Assembly (NCBI RefSeq): GCF_014284335.1
Contig: NZ_JACOGF010000020.1
Coordinates: forward strand, 1 to 64,000
Direction of reading: 5' to 3'
Length of the DNA: 64,000 nucleotides
From: Undibacterium hunanense
GTDB lineage: Bacteria > Pseudomonadota > Gammaproteobacteria > Burkholderiales > Burkholderiaceae_D
In this document: positions 62,931 through 64,000 of the stretch, piece by piece
Layout of the letters: every line of letters begins with the position of its first letter
How positions within the stretch are numbered: position 1 is the stretch's first letter
Notes under the pieces: model-generated
What the model saw: only the letters and a program-made list of their open reading frames with translations
What the model was told of the DNA's origin: nothing
Databases searched by the model: none
Made by a program: the position numbers and the translations under genes

Positions 62931-64000
62931 TTACTGTGCGAGTGCGCCTTGAACGGATTCAAGCTTACCATCAGATGGCAGGGCCGGAACATGAATCAGC
63001 TTCATGATCAATGGATAGACGCTGACGTTGTCGAAAGTCGGCAGCACGGCCCCCTGTTTGAAGGCGGGGCCATTGGCAATAAACAGCGCCTGCATTTCTT
63101 TGCTCTGATTATCGTAACCGTGCGCACCCTTACCCGCTTTTGCAACGGCAGCAGCGTCAGGCATGACCAGCCAGCTCACTTCTGGCAGACAGACAAAACG
63201 TGGGACGCGCGGGTTTTGTCCATATTCATAACGCGCAGGAATATTTTCTTTTTTCCAGCATTGCATATGCTCATGGGTTTTCAGCAGATCTTTGGCGACC
63301 GCTTCTTCTTGCCCCGGTTTCGGGTCGATACCGGCATAGCTGCCATAAGTCACAACAGTATAGAGAGCAGGATTAACGATTTTGTCGAGTTGCACAGTAC
63401 GTTCGGGGCTGGTCGCTGCCATGCCATGATCGGACACGATAATGACATTGGCATCCAGGTTCCGTGTACGCAAACCTTCCATCAGGCGGGCGATGGCCAC
63501 ATCCGCACTGGCTACCGCTTCGGTGACTTCTGGCGTATCCGGGCCAAATTCATGGCCGGCGTGATCAACCTGGTCAAAATACAGGGTCAGGAACTGGGGT
63601 CGGCTGCTGGCAGGTTTGTCCAGCCAGGCCAGCATGGTATCGACACGGTCAGACGGGCTCAACTTGCCATCGAAGGGACGATATTCCGATGGGCGCACAC
63701 CGTGGATGGCCGCCTCAGAACCTGGCCAGAACATGATGGCAGAACGAACATTATTTTTCTCTGCCGTCACCCAGACAGGCTCGGCCTCATCCCACCAGCG
63801 ACGGTCCAGCACCGCGCTGCTGTTACCCAGTCTGAAACGCACGCCAGGAATTTTGCTGTCTTCCATGGTATTGCCAACAATACCATGATGATCCGGGCGC
63901 AAGCCTGTCACCAGCGTGTAATGGTTGGGAAAGGTAATCGATGGAAACGACGGACGCATGGTCTCGGCGCGGACACCACTGGCCGCCAGTGCATTCAGCC
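62931..64000 (-). CDS. Alkaline phosphatase/nucleotide pyrophosphatase-family phosphodiesterase (5' end cut by window)
   Basis: The visible 356 codons lack the N-terminus; the frame stays open to the window edge upstream of the ATG at 63959. The NPP-type nucleophile region is seen as SITFPNHYTLVTGL with Thr, followed by VVSDHGMAATSPERTV-like IIVSDHGMA and QVDHAGHEFGPDTPEV, the two metal sites. Such enzymes hydrolyse phosphodiester or pyrophosphate bonds in the periplasm. The complete start and likely signal peptide lie beyond the window. Confidence 0.9.
   Translation of the reverse strand, partial: LNALAASGVRAETMRPSFPSITFPNHYTLVTGLRPDHHGIVGNTMEDSKIPGVRFRLGNSSAVLDRRWWDEAEPVWVTAEKNNVRSAIMFWPGSEAAIHGVRPSEYRPFDGKLSPSDRVDTMLAWLDKPASSRPQFLTLYFDQVDHAGHEFGPDTPEVTEAVASADVAIARLMEGLRTRNLDANVIIVSDHGMAATSPERTVQLDKIVNPALYTVVTYGSYAGIDPKPGQEEAVAKDLLKTHEHMQCWKKENIPARYEYGQNPRVPRFVCLPEVSWLVMPDAAAVAKAGKGAHGYDNQSKEMQALFIANGPAFKQGAVLPTFDNVSVYPLIMKLIHVPALPSDGKLESVQGALAQ

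Noticed and set aside
1-64000. CRISPR arrays, tRNA/rRNA genes, phage or plasmid genes
   Set aside because: No regularly spaced repeats, cloverleaf-like sequence, integrase, capsid or replication gene was seen on reading the window.

Overview
The window looks like a chromosomal accessory region of a betaproteobacterium of the order Burkholderiales, most likely Oxalobacteraceae (an Undibacterium-like organism). This is inferred from moderate GC content, a DUF4148 protein, many LysR/AraC regulator genes beside their likely targets, an Mla-type transport operon with a STAS-permease fusion, and abundant short interspersed palindromic repeats. No tRNA, rRNA, CRISPR array, integrase or full-size transposase was seen.

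Layout. 0-9 kb: a DUF1566 protein, a large TonB-dependent receptor with a palindrome-rich upstream region, a cupin, an AraC regulator, a membrane protein and two LysR regulators. 9-20 kb: DUF4148 protein, several unassigned exported proteins, a cytoplasmic class-3 lipase, a frameshifted DUF3224 gene, a GlpM-family protein, a DegT-family aminotransferase, a 280-bp inverted-repeat element, a zinc-ribbon membrane protein, an MFS transporter and a Cache-domain protein. 20-31.5 kb: a VOC protein, a solute-binding-like protein, an AraC regulator, an ArsR-SRPBCC-DUF1801 operon with a near-consensus promoter, an EamA transporter, an exported M20 peptidase, a GH115 glucuronidase, the ohrR/ohr peroxide pair with a shared candidate operator, and an exported esterase. 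31.5-51.5 kb: three DUF4157 proteins (the cargo type linked to extracellular contractile injection systems, eCIS) with related N-termini and unrelated C-terminal payloads. They are interleaved with two lipoprotein pairs, regulator/target pairs (LysR-MFS, LysR-epimerase-LysE, AraC-SDR), a metalloprotease, a hydrolase and a GNAT enzyme. 51.5-64 kb: a chemoreceptor, a cytoplasmic SGNH hydrolase, an envelope/general-stress group (PRC-barrel, ferritin-like, DUF883, tiny membrane protein, YihY/BrkB), a four-gene Mla/MCE-type lipid-transport operon and a phosphodiesterase cut by the window end.

The most interesting content is the DUF4157 trio. One fuses the DUF4157 module to a LanM-type (DUF4135) dehydratase/kinase-like domain with its catalytic residues apparently intact and no lantibiotic genes nearby. 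One ends in a eukaryotic-style CaaX box. One carries paired GxxH motifs after a hydrophobic segment. No eCIS structural gene is in the window, so delivery is inferred. Secondary points are REP-like repeats that supply stop codons to neighbouring genes, several MITE-like elements, a poly-G frameshift at an epimerase/LysE junction, and in-frame or helical-phase tandem repeats in a LysR gene and upstream of its divergent MFS partner.
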